Assembly (NCBI GenBank): GCA_017746715.1
Contig: JAGHZQ010000100.1
Span: forward strand, 1 to 56,442
Length of the DNA stretch: 56,442 bases
Reading direction: 5' to 3'
Origin: Cyanobacteria bacterium SBLK
GTDB lineage: Bacteria; Cyanobacteriota; Cyanobacteriia; Cyanobacteriales; Spirulinaceae
Below the pieces are notes generated by a model that worked only from the letters and a program-made list of their open reading frames with translations, made no database searches and was not told the DNA's origin. Positions 48,415-56,442 of this stretch are shown in pieces. Position 1 is the stretch's first letter. Each line of letters opens with the position of its first letter. Made by a program: the position numbers and the translations under genes.

Positions 48415-50121
48415 CTAGCGATCGCTAAACCCACTGAGTAACCGCTTGGCAACATGGAAACCAATCAGATAAGCCGTCATCTGAGGACTCACTCGAGGCA
48501 GAGGCACAGAAGATAAGTCCGCAACATGAACATTGGTCGTTCCTTTAACTTTGCCCGTATCCTCCGCTTGGGTCTCGCCCCGTTCCAATGCGGGACCGGA
48601 CAGGCAACCCCCAGCCATGTGCTGCTCTGTCAATAAAAACTTTTTGCTGTAGGCCTCGACATAATGGTCAACCTGTTCGGCCTTATAGGGAATCCGCGTC
48701 AGCAAACGGATGAAGCACCTCACCAACCAATGGGGCTGATGCCCTAACTGGTTTAAAAGTTCGATCTGTTCTTTCAGTACCGTCTTGGCCACCGCTTTAT
48801 CTTGGTCGAACCGGGCTTTTCCCTCCTCAGTTTCCAGCTCGGCAAAGAAGTCTAAAGTAATCCGCGTGCTATTCTTCACGTAATACCCGGCGATCGCGGG
48901 TTGAAACTTGAGGATTGCCGTCACTAATCTCACTTCTGGATGCAAGGGTTTCCCTGTAATGCGATCGATAATGCCCCAAATCAAATCAATAACGAAGTTT
49001 ACCGCTTGAATGAAGAACCTCACCAGATTTTTAGTAATGGTAAACCACAAGGGAAAGCGAATGACATAGCGTTTGAGACAGTTGGGCAAGAGTAAAGCGA
49101 GAAACATATGAGAAACCAAAAAGATCAGGCGATCCAACTCTCCAGCAAAGAAATCAAAGGTACACAGAGTGGGTCGTGCTTCGACTTCTGGAGGAGGCTG
49201 CCACATTGTTGTTGCAAAGAGGGGAATATAGTTATCTTTTGGACTAATCGCGGTGTTTCGATCTACGAGATAAAGACCGAGGGGCAGCAAAATATGGTCG
49301 CTCACCCCTTGAGCGATCTCGTCATTTTGCAATCGCTCTTGGTGCGGCAATAGCAATCGGGGTGTTGCTGCTCCGGCACAGAGAATCAGTTTACCCTCAT
49401 CGCTGAGGGCAAAACGCTCTATCCGACCCGTTTCGAGGGAGCGAGCAAGGACGGCAACGCACTGAGATTTCCCTGCCGAAGATGGGGCAAACTCGAGCTC
49501 TTCAACCCGATATTGCGTTTTTAGGGTCAGTCGCCGATCGCTCCAGTCAACGATGGATACACCACTGTGAGTTCGCTGACCGAAGGAGTTAAACAAGGTC
49601 GGAAACAGATGGAGAGAATTAGCATCACCATCGGGTTGGTTGGGAATATTGGCGATCGCATCGTTGCTGACGGCAAACCCTGCTTTTTGAGCAATGTCAA
49701 GGACGTGTTGGGTGATGGGAGAAATGCTATCAGCAGGGTTGGCTCGCTCAAACCTCGGATTCAAGGCTTCTTTTAATTCCGTCCAGTACTCTGAGGTGTA
49801 ACCCAAATGGGTTGCCAACCATTCGGAGGATTCGTGAATCATCGTGTAGTTAATCGAGCCTCCCCCTCCCATAGTATTGGCTCGTCCGGAAATGATGGGG
49901 ATATTCTTGGGGGTTAAAGCATTGTGTAACTTGAAGATTTGTCCTTCGGCAAAGGAGCGAAGCCAGTTCAGCTGACTGGCAATATCGCTGGTATAAAAAA
50001 AGTTTTTCCCTTCCTCTAGGACTAATACTCGCAAATCGGGGTCGGGGTTATCTTGCAGATAAGCACTTAAGAAGCCGCAAGCACCGTTACCGGAGCCAAC
50101 AACAATCAGGTTATAGGTCAT
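48415..50121 (-). CDS. GMC-type FAD-dependent oxidoreductase
   Basis: 568 residues. The ADP-binding fingerprint VVGSGNGACGFLSAYL is at the N-terminus (7-22), 'VLVLEEGKNFF' supplies the ribose-binding Glu, 'GRANTMGGGGSINYTMIHES' is the GMC loop, 'LILCAGAATPRLLLPHQERL' is the signature strand, and the C-terminal domain has QHMAGGCLSGPALERGE and 'VADLSSVPLPRVSPQMTAYL'. A central ~90-residue hydrophobic insertion (LIFLVSHMFLALLLPNCL) suggests membrane contact. GMC enzymes oxidise alcohols, including sterols and glucose. The substrate is unknown. The SDR gene diverges from it, 283 bases away. Confidence 0.9.
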   Translation of the reverse strand: MTYNLIVVGSGNGACGFLSAYLQDNPDPDLRVLVLEEGKNFFYTSDIASQLNWLRSFAEGQIFKLHNALTPKNIPIISGRANTMGGGGSINYTMIHESSEWLATHLGYTSEYWTELKEALNPRFERANPADSISPITQHVLDIAQKAGFAVSNDAIANIPNQPDGDANSLHLFPTLFNSFGQRTHSGVSIVDWSDRRLTLKTQYRVEELEFAPSSAGKSQCVAVLARSLETGRIERFALSDEGKLILCAGAATPRLLLPHQERLQNDEIAQGVSDHILLPLGLYLVDRNTAISPKDNYIPLFATTMWQPPPEVEARPTLCTFDFFAGELDRLIFLVSHMFLALLLPNCLKRYVIRFPLWFTITKNLVRFFIQAVNFVIDLIWGIIDRITGKPLHPEVRLVTAILKFQPAIAGYYVKNSTRITLDFFAELETEEGKARFDQDKAVAKTVLKEQIELLNQLGHQPHWLVRCFIRLLTRIPYKAEQVDHYVEAYSKKFLLTEQHMAGGCLSGPALERGETQAEDTGKVKGTTNVHVADLSSVPLPRVSPQMTAYLIGFHVAKRLLSGFSDR

Positions 50122-50404
50122 GTTTCTAATTTTTGTTTTTCAATATAATTAAGTATCTTAATGCCTCAGTAGTCCCTCGCGTTAGGCTAGGGCGATCGCC
50201 TTATTCTCGTTCGTTTGGAATTGACTCTCACTGGCGATCGGATTTCGAGAGCAGCAAAAAATCGTTTAAGGAAGGTTGTCCGACGATCGCAATGAGACCC
50301 ATTGATAGTTCCCGCGATCGCGAACAGAGAACCAATGACTGAGTTTCCTGTTTTTGAGGGCTTAATTTGTTTTACAATTTTCTCCATTGAAACAGTCTGA
50401 AAGC

Positions 50405-51172
50405 ATGTCTATTTTTGCGAATCTCGAACGCCTGCACGTTACCATTGCAGGAGCGAATGGGGGAATTGGTTGGGGGTTTGTCACGCAGCTTTTACAAGAT
50501 CCGCGCATTGCGAAAATATATGGAACTTATCGAGATCGAGATAATGCTTCCGATTTATTGGCCTTGCAGGAACAAGACGATCGCCTGACCTGTTTGCCAA
50601 TGGATATTACCGATGAGAGACAGATTGAAACAACAGTAAAATGGATCGCAAAGGAATGCGATCGCATTCATTGGGTTATTAATTGTATTGGGTTGCTGCA
50701 TGAGGGGGAATTGCAACCCGAGAAGGGTTTGCGACAGTTAAATGCAGAGAATTTGAGTCGCTACTTTCAGGTGAATAGCATCGGTGCGGTGTTACTTGCC
50801 AAACATTTTTTACCCCTACTTCGTCATGAGGAGCGCAGTCTTTTGGCGACGATTTCGGCTAAAATTGGCAGTATTGGCGATAATCGTTTGGGAGGTTGGT
50901 ACGGCTATCGTTCCTCAAAAGCTGCTTTAAATATGTTAATGAAGACGGCGGCGATCGAGTACGCTCGCAAGAGTCCCAAAACGATTATTATTATGTTGCA
51001 TCCGGGGACGACAGACACGCAACTATCTCGTCCGTTTCAAAAGAATGTTTCCCCCGAAAAATTATTTTCTGTAGAACGCACGGTGAAGCAATTATTAACT
51101 GTTATTGATAATATTAAGAGCGACGATAGCGGCAAGTTTTTCTCGTGGGATGGGAATTTATTATCTTGGTAA
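50405..51172 (+). CDS. Short-chain dehydrogenase/reductase (C-factor-like)
   Basis: 255 residues. The Rossmann fold starts VTIAGANGGIGWGFVTQLL (variant of TGxxxGIG), 'IHWVINCIGLLHEGELQPEK' contains the NxxG-type strand, the catalytic Ser lies in LLATISAKIGSIG, and YGYRSSKAALNM carries the YxxxK pair. 'MLHPGTTDTQLSRPFQKNVS' is the substrate loop, similar to CsgA/C-factor-type SDRs. ATG 50405 was chosen over an upstream TTG. It ends 14 bases before the convergent CHAT gene and is divergent from the GMC oxidoreductase. Confidence 0.9.
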   Translation: MSIFANLERLHVTIAGANGGIGWGFVTQLLQDPRIAKIYGTYRDRDNASDLLALQEQDDRLTCLPMDITDERQIETTVKWIAKECDRIHWVINCIGLLHEGELQPEKGLRQLNAENLSRYFQVNSIGAVLLAKHFLPLLRHEERSLLATISAKIGSIGDNRLGGWYGYRSSKAALNMLMKTAAIEYARKSPKTIIIMLHPGTTDTQLSRPFQKNVSPEKLFSVERTVKQLLTVIDNIKSDDSGKFFSWDGNLLSW

Positions 51173-51186
51173 AAGAGAGAAATCAA

Positions 51187-52560
51187 TTACCAAGGACTAC
51201 CCACCAAAGAATAAGCCGCCCAATGATAGGGATGAGAAAAATCGGTGGTTCCCGCGATCGCGATATTACTGGGAAAAGCAACTCGCGTCGAAGAATTCAA
51301 TAATGCTCCATCTTCCCAGCGTACCTCACCGCGAATCATGGCAATTTGTGCCTGTCGCAAGGCTTCGGCTTTCGTGGAAGTTTCTTTTAACTGTTGATAA
51401 AATTCGCTCATCAGGGCAACGGATCCCACGTCGCTCACTTGCCAAAAGCTGGCGAGTACCGATTTTACCCCCAATTGTACCGCTAATCCGGCAAAGCCCA
51501 ACTCGGCATCGCGATCGCCGAGGGCAGTCTCGCAGGCACTCAAAACCAATAATTCTACAGGAGGATCGTCCAAATTTAGGCGATCGAGGCGATCTAAAGT
51601 TAAACGTTCGTCAAAAAGTTGAATGAAAGAATCTGCGGAATTTCCCGATTGAAATTGCGCGTGAGTGGCTAAATGTACGATCTCGAAAGGATAGCGATCG
51701 CGGCGATCTTGCAAGTTAGCGAGGGTAAATGTGTCGTTTAAAAAGGCTTCTCCGGGCCAAATTCGATTGGCGATTGTCTCTAACTCCACTGCAACTCCGG
51801 GTAAGGGAGTCAGATCGCGAAATTCTGATGCTCCCATTGCTAAAATCCGCGAATTTTTTAGGGGTTTATAGTCTCGTGCTGTCAGATAAAATGCCGGGGT
51901 ATTCGTTAAGCTATATTTCTCAATTAAAAAGCGTTCGCCATCGTACAAGGCTGCATAAGGAAACGCTCGCAAACCCGTACCGGCGCTAATAATTAATGTA
52001 TCAATATTTTCTTCAATTAATGTTGTTTCAATCGGTGCGATAATCCAATCGTAAAGTTGTTTTCCGAGAGATTGATAGTTTTGCTGCCGAACTCTGCGAG
52101 GATTAATAATAGCTCGCCGAAATTCGCGAATTGTTTGTTGTAGAGATTCGCGATCGGCTGCCATTACTTCATAAGAAACGGGCGGTTTTCCGGGGGTTGT
52201 TAGGGCAATACTCAGGCGATCGCTTTTAGAAAGCAACCAAATAATTGCGGGATGCGTTCCGGTTTCTTCTCCCAATTGCGTTAGCGATCGCGCCATTTCT
52301 TCCGTTTGCACGGCCAAATTCGTGAATTGATTGCCGAAGTATTCTTCGTATTCTTCCCCCCAGTCTTTTTCCATTTGCACGATCGCGGCAGAAAGTTTGC
52401 TTTTGTGAAATAAAGGTATCTTTTGTGGGTCGGTCATTTCTCGTGCTGCAATGGGAGATAAGGGAATAATTACCCCCATCAATATCGCACAAGCAACAGC
52501 AAGGATACCTCGCACTAAAAAAGCGATCGAAGCATTTTTGGGAAAGCGTTTGCGTTTCAT
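51187..52560 (-). CDS. CHAT domain protease-like protein, paralogue 2
   Basis: 457 residues, the same length and register as the gene at 46687. It has an N-terminal hydrophobic segment (IAFLVRGILAVACAILMGVI), VHLATHAQF with catalytic H300, and LLVLSACETALGDRDAE with C343. The two proteins are nearly identical across the C-terminal half and differ mainly at the N-terminus and in residues 45-60 and 125-190. The usual catalytic pair is intact in both. The stretch around the second half of the gene also shows long near-identity at the DNA level, so the copies may have been homogenised. Confidence 0.9.
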   Translation of the reverse strand: MKRKRFPKNASIAFLVRGILAVACAILMGVIIPLSPIAAREMTDPQKIPLFHKSKLSAAIVQMEKDWGEEYEEYFGNQFTNLAVQTEEMARSLTQLGEETGTHPAIIWLLSKSDRLSIALTTPGKPPVSYEVMAADRESLQQTIREFRRAIINPRRVRQQNYQSLGKQLYDWIIAPIETTLIEENIDTLIISAGTGLRAFPYAALYDGERFLIEKYSLTNTPAFYLTARDYKPLKNSRILAMGASEFRDLTPLPGVAVELETIANRIWPGEAFLNDTFTLANLQDRRDRYPFEIVHLATHAQFQSGNSADSFIQLFDERLTLDRLDRLNLDDPPVELLVLSACETALGDRDAELGFAGLAVQLGVKSVLASFWQVSDVGSVALMSEFYQQLKETSTKAEALRQAQIAMIRGEVRWEDGALLNSSTRVAFPSNIAIAGTTDFSHPYHWAAYSLVGSPW

Positions 52561-52687
52561 GGGATTGGTGAAAATCCGTTGAATTGTGTATTCAATAAGC
52601 CGAACATTTTATATTTTGAATCGATTGCCTCGAAGTTTGCTGTAAATTCCGTGAGAGTTAGATTAAGAAAACTGAGAGCACCATGAA

Positions 52688-52706
52688 GGGGGCAATTTTT
52701 GCCCCC
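52688..52706 (-). terminator. GC-rich hairpin downstream of lysS
   Basis: GGGGGC-AATTTTT-GCCCCC forms a strong stem with a seven-base loop about 30 bases after the lysS stop. No U-run follows on the minus strand, so it is a terminator-like or stabilising hairpin rather than a textbook intrinsic terminator. Confidence 0.5.
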
Positions 52707-52733
52707 GCAGTTCTAACCTTCAACAGCCGTTAA

Positions 52734-54467
52734 TTATTTCTCGCGATCGAAGCCGTATTTTTCTCGCACGCGAGAATTAAAAAACTGACCTAATGAGGGA
52801 GTTGTTTTCATTTCCTCGTAGACTTCTGCCGGCACGTCATTGTATTTATAAATACTCCCATTGCCGAACTCAACTTTCAGAATTTTTTTTTCCGGGTCGT
52901 AGTCAAAAGATTGAATGACCGCACTGGTATTTTTGAGTAAGGGAAAGGCAATCACATCGCGAATGCTGGGGGAATTCGTCAGGATCATGACGAGGCGATC
53001 GATACCAATTCCCAAGCCTCCCGTCGGCGGCATTCCATACTCTAAAGCCGCTAAAAAGTCTTCATCAACCCCTTGAGCTTCTAAATCGCCTGCGGCTTTT
53101 TTTGCTGCTTGTAATTCCAACCGTTCTCGCTGATCCACGGGATCTGTTAATTCCGAGAAACTATTGGCTGTTTCCCGTCCAAAAATAAATAATTCAAAGC
53201 GTTCTACCAAGCCGGTTTTAGAACGATGGGGCTTAGTCAGCGGTGAAATTTCTTTGGGATAATCCAACACAAAAGTAGGCTGAATTAAAGTTTCTTCAAC
53301 CTTTTGTTCAAAGGCTTCATTCAATAATACTCCAATAGTTTTGCAGTTATCCGGAATCTCAATTCCTGCCCCTTTAGCTGCTTCCTCTGCTTGCAAAAAA
53401 GATTGATAAGCACCGAAATCTAAGCCCGTTACTTCGCGAACTAATTCGTGCATGGTTACGCGTCGCCAAGGGGGAGTCAAATCGATTTCAACATCTTGAT
53501 AGGAGACTTTTAATGTATCTAAAACCTCCTGTGCGGCATAAGTTATTAAACTTTCCGTCAGTACCATCATATCCTGATAATCGGCATAAGCCTGATAAAT
53601 TTCAATGCTGGTAAATTCGGGATTGTGTTTGGTAGAAACCCCTTCATTGCGGAAAATTCGTCCCAATTCAAAGACCTTTTCAAAACCGCCGATAATGAGC
53701 CGTTTGAGATGTAATTCTGTAGCAATTCGCAGATACAAATCCATCTGCAAAGTGTTGTGATAGGTTACAAACGGGCGGGCATCGGCTCCCCCGGCTTCTC
53801 CTTGTAACACTGGCGTTTCGATTTCAATGAAACCGCGATCGTCTAAATAGCGGCGAATGGCTGCCGTAATTTTAGCGCGACGGCGAAAGGTTTCCCGTAC
53901 CGAGGGATTAACAATTAAATCGACGTAACGCTGGCGATAGCGCTTTTCCGTGTCGGTTAAACCGTGCCATTTATCCGGTAGGGGTAAAAGAGATTTTGTC
54001 AGCATGGCATACTCGCTAACATAGATAGAAAGTTCGCCTTTTTCCGTGCGCTTAATTGTCCCTTTAACCCCCAAAATATCCCCGACATCGGTGACTTTTT
54101 TCAGAAGATTGAACGCATTAGAAATCTCTTCCATGTTGGCCTGAATGCGTTTTTTTTCTAAGTAAAGTTGAATCGTTCCGCTTTCATCTTGCAAGCCAAA
54201 AAATGCTAATTTTCCAAAGACGCGACGGGCAGTAATTCGCCCGGCAATAGAAACGGCGACATCCACTTCTTCTCCGGCGGCGAGATCGGCATAAGTTTCT
54301 TGTAGTTGTGCGGCGCAATGGCTTGATTCCCATTTATAGGCATAGGGATTCAATCCTTCTTGTTTTAACTGTTCGACTTTTTCCAATCGTGTAGCGCGAA
54401 TTTCATCGAGAGTAGATTTACTTTCCGGTTGTTTGTCGGGATTATTTTGAGAGGGCTTGGATGACAT
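52734..54467 (-). CDS. lysS: Lysyl-tRNA synthetase (class II) with C-terminal KTSC domain
   Basis: 577 residues. The N-terminal anticodon-binding OB domain (about 60-170) reads 'VSIAGRITARRVFGKLAFFG'. The class II core has motif 1 ('RQRYVDLIVNPSVRETFRRR'), motif 2 ('FEKVFELGRIFRNEGVSTKH', then PEFT) and motif 3 (TGGLGIGIDRLVMILTN). After the core ends, the last ~70 residues (AVIQSFDYDPEKKILKVEF, 'YKYNDVPAEVYEEMKTTPSL', 'FFNSRVREKYGF') are a KTSC domain, known at the C-terminus of some LysS proteins and of unknown role. It charges tRNA-Lys. The ATG start is MSSKPSQNNPDKQP. Confidence 0.96.
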   Translation of the reverse strand: MSSKPSQNNPDKQPESKSTLDEIRATRLEKVEQLKQEGLNPYAYKWESSHCAAQLQETYADLAAGEEVDVAVSIAGRITARRVFGKLAFFGLQDESGTIQLYLEKKRIQANMEEISNAFNLLKKVTDVGDILGVKGTIKRTEKGELSIYVSEYAMLTKSLLPLPDKWHGLTDTEKRYRQRYVDLIVNPSVRETFRRRAKITAAIRRYLDDRGFIEIETPVLQGEAGGADARPFVTYHNTLQMDLYLRIATELHLKRLIIGGFEKVFELGRIFRNEGVSTKHNPEFTSIEIYQAYADYQDMMVLTESLITYAAQEVLDTLKVSYQDVEIDLTPPWRRVTMHELVREVTGLDFGAYQSFLQAEEAAKGAGIEIPDNCKTIGVLLNEAFEQKVEETLIQPTFVLDYPKEISPLTKPHRSKTGLVERFELFIFGRETANSFSELTDPVDQRERLELQAAKKAAGDLEAQGVDEDFLAALEYGMPPTGGLGIGIDRLVMILTNSPSIRDVIAFPLLKNTSAVIQSFDYDPEKKILKVEFGNGSIYKYNDVPAEVYEEMKTTPSLGQFFNSRVREKYGFDREK

Positions 54468-54850
54468 ATTATCTGACCTTGAGAATAACCTGTGAGAAAC
54501 TGTAAGGAACTGGGTAACGAGTCAATTAACTAGCAGATTTCAAGGGATGAAAAACTTGCTCGAAGCAAAAACTATTAGTTTATTTTTGCTGTCTCTATTA
54601 TAGCAGATATCTTGCACGATCGGGGTATTGTTTCTATTTTTATTTTCTTTTTTCTCACTTTTTCAGAGAGTCGGACTTGCAAAAACCTCTTTAAACTTTT
54701 ATTAAAATCGAGACTGGAAATCTTGTCATTCTCAATTGCGATTGCATTAAGATTAAAATTAAATTTTTGTTTCTTGGTTAACTAGATCGAGATGCACGCA
54801 TCGCTGGATTTGCTCCCAAGTCCCAACTTCCGACTTCCGACTTCTAACTG
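54468..54850. other. Intergenic region between lysS and the histidine kinase
   Basis: 383 A/T-rich bases between divergent genes. At 54826-54846 there is ACTTCCGACTTCCGACTTC, a short tandem repeat just before the kinase ATG, in place of a Shine-Dalgarno. I see no gene, RNA or clear promoter. Confidence 0.45.
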
Positions 54851-56442
54851 ATGTTTCTCAAACCCTTCAAACATTTTCTAACCTACATTTCCGGACAACT
54901 TCCCCTAAGCGTTATTTTCGTCGTTCCTTTCGTCTTGCAGATTTTTGGAACGGTGGGATTGGTCGGTTATTTATCCTATCGAAACGGACAGCAAGCCGTG
55001 AACGATCTCGCATCGCAACTGCGTCAAGAATTAACGGCTCGCATTCAGCAACAGCTATCCAGCTATACCGAACCGACTCATTTTATCAATCAAATGAATG
55101 CTGATGCTTTTACTCGCGGGGAAATCGACGCGATCGCGGGTCAAGGCAAAATCCTCTTTTGGCATTGGCAAAAAGCAACTCTGTTTGTATCCAATAGCGG
55201 CACCTATTGCGGCAGTGAGGAAGATGGTTCGGTTATTGGCGTGAATGCCTCGGATCCGAACGACCTGCGGTTTATCCTCTCGAACCCGACGACGGACTAT
55301 CGCGTTTTTGAATACAGTTTAGACGATCGCGGCAATCGCACGGGTATTGTCGCTCGCGGTCGCCAACAGTACGACGCTCGCCAGCGTCCTTGGTATACGG
55401 CAGCTGTAGCGGCAGGCCAGCCGGCATGGAGCGAAATTTATCTGAATTTTGAATCTCCTTTGCCAACGATTACCGCCGCCATTCCCGTTTACGATACAAC
55501 CGGAGAAGTGTTGCTGGGGGTTTGCGGGACGGATTTTTTTCTGCCGCAAGAGTTTGTCACCTTTCTCCAAGATATAGACATCGGTCATTCGGGTCAGGCT
55601 TTTATTATCGAACGTTCGGGTCATCTAGTGGCGGGTTCTCACGTCGAACTTCCTTTTGTGAAAGAGGGAGAGGAATTAAAGCGCCTGCATGCCAGTGAAA
55701 GCAAGTATATTTTAGTAAGAGAAACAGCCCGATATTTACAAGAGCATTTCGGCAGTTTCGATCGCATTCAAAACCCAGAACAGTTTGAATTTACCCTCGA
55801 CGGTCGGCGAGAATTCGTACAGGTACAACCCTTTAGCGATGAATACGGTTTAGATTGGCCGATCGTGGTGGTGATTCCGGAAGCCGATTTTATGGAACGA
55901 ATTCACGCCAACACGCGCACGACGATCCTATTATGCTTGGTAGCTTTAGGTGTGGCGACGGGGTTGGGCATTCTCACGGCAAGATGGGTGACGCAACCTA
56001 TTTTACGTCTCAATCAATCGGCGAAATCCTTAGCTCGAGGGCAATGGCAACAAACCCCCGAGATCCAGCGCAAGGATGAGTTGGGAGAATTGGCAGACTC
56101 TTTTAATCGCATGGCCGTACAGTTGCAAGAGTCTTTCGTCACCTTAGAACAGCGCGTGGCAGAACGCACCGCAGAACTGGCAGAGTCCAACCAACAATTG
56201 GAACTTGCCAAAGAAAAGGCCGATGCTGCCAATCGAGCCAAAAGCGCATTTATTGCCAATATGAGTCACGAATTGAGAACGCCCCTCAATGCCATTCTCG
56301 GCTTTTCCCAGATTCTGACGCGATCGCAACTCCTCACCCCCGAACAGCAGGAAAATGTCAATGTCATCAATCGCAGTGGCGAATATTTATTAACCCTAAT
56401 TAATAATGTTTTAAATCTTTCCAAAATTGAAGCGGGAAAAAC
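54851..56442 (+). CDS. Cache-HAMP sensor histidine kinase, 3' end beyond window
   Basis: 531 residues are present. A membrane helix (PLSVIFVVPFVLQIFGTVGL) is followed by an extracytoplasmic dCache domain (about 45-350; 'RQRPWYTAAVAAGQPAWSEI', 'GEVLLGVCGTDFFLPQEFVT', 'GHSGQAFIIERSGHLVAGSH'). A second helix is at about 356-376, then HAMP (RWVTQPILRLNQSAKSLARG), a coiled coil, and the HisKA box with phospho-acceptor H473 in MSHELRTPLNAILGF. The ATPase domain and any receiver domain lie past the end. It senses a small molecule outside the membrane and signals inward. The ATG has no clear ribosome site. Confidence 0.9.
   Translation, partial: MFLKPFKHFLTYISGQLPLSVIFVVPFVLQIFGTVGLVGYLSYRNGQQAVNDLASQLRQELTARIQQQLSSYTEPTHFINQMNADAFTRGEIDAIAGQGKILFWHWQKATLFVSNSGTYCGSEEDGSVIGVNASDPNDLRFILSNPTTDYRVFEYSLDDRGNRTGIVARGRQQYDARQRPWYTAAVAAGQPAWSEIYLNFESPLPTITAAIPVYDTTGEVLLGVCGTDFFLPQEFVTFLQDIDIGHSGQAFIIERSGHLVAGSHVELPFVKEGEELKRLHASESKYILVRETARYLQEHFGSFDRIQNPEQFEFTLDGRREFVQVQPFSDEYGLDWPIVVVIPEADFMERIHANTRTTILLCLVALGVATGLGILTARWVTQPILRLNQSAKSLARGQWQQTPEIQRKDELGELADSFNRMAVQLQESFVTLEQRVAERTAELAESNQQLELAKEKADAANRAKSAFIANMSHELRTPLNAILGFSQILTRSQLLTPEQQENVNVINRSGEYLLTLINNVLNLSKIEAGK

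Overview
The window is cyanobacterial DNA. The octamer GCGATCGC (HIP1) occurs throughout genes and spacers, and the gene content fits: a PEP-CTERM protein, SLH/beta-helix and Omp85 outer-membrane proteins, Uma2 (DUF820) endonucleases, CHAT proteases, a TIGR00297 phytyl-phosphate kinase-like protein, a SigF-like sigma factor and a lysyl-tRNA synthetase with a KTSC tail. The species cannot be resolved. The many short palindromes, gene remnants and tandem repeats suggest a large, repeat-rich genome.

Layout. 0-6 kb: the end of a Uma2 gene with a 21-bp tandem repeat, an S-layer-homology/beta-helix protein, a sigma factor, a fibro-slime gene relic, and a three-gene sulfide/persulfide operon (persulfide dioxygenase, rhodanese-DUF2892, TauE). 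6-18 kb: an orphan ECF-type ATPase, a truncated hydrolase, an unknown protein, a type I exporter with a degenerate C39 domain, a pentapeptide-repeat/methyltransferase pair, an isochorismatase-fold hydrolase behind a strong promoter, a broken Uma2 gene and a vWA protein. 16.5-22.3 kb: a lipoprotein with two fused periplasmic binding domains, divergent from a 1249-residue TPR / Cache / pentameric-ligand-gated-channel-like protein. This is the most unusual locus. 22.3-30.8 kb: a candidate small RNA, tRNA-Phe, an HlyD-like adaptor without its hairpin, an Omp85 protein, PEP-CTERM genes (one broken), an RNA ligase paired with a small ADP-ribosyltransferase-like protein, cobL, a small ORF and a Coq4-like protein. 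31-45 kb: a repeat-rich membrane protein, a GHL10 glycosylhydrolase, an EthD protein, a small conflict-type cluster (DUF6888/DUF6887), a full Uma2, a response regulator, a MITE with target-site duplication, TIGR00297, a PPM1-type methyltransferase and ligA. 45-56.4 kb: a secreted small protein, a six-blade propeller lectin built from a perfect 141-bp repeat, two CHAT paralogues and a CHAT remnant around a GMC oxidoreductase/SDR pair, lysS, and the start of a Cache-HAMP histidine kinase that runs off the window.

Functional groupings. The sulfide operon has a consensus promoter with an overlapping dyad. The binding-protein/TPR-Cache-channel pair looks like a ligand-sensing unit. The RNA ligase and its neighbour could act together on RNA ends. 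The DUF6888-DUF6887 pair is translationally coupled. Most other genes stand alone. All functions are read from sequence motifs by eye, with no database search.
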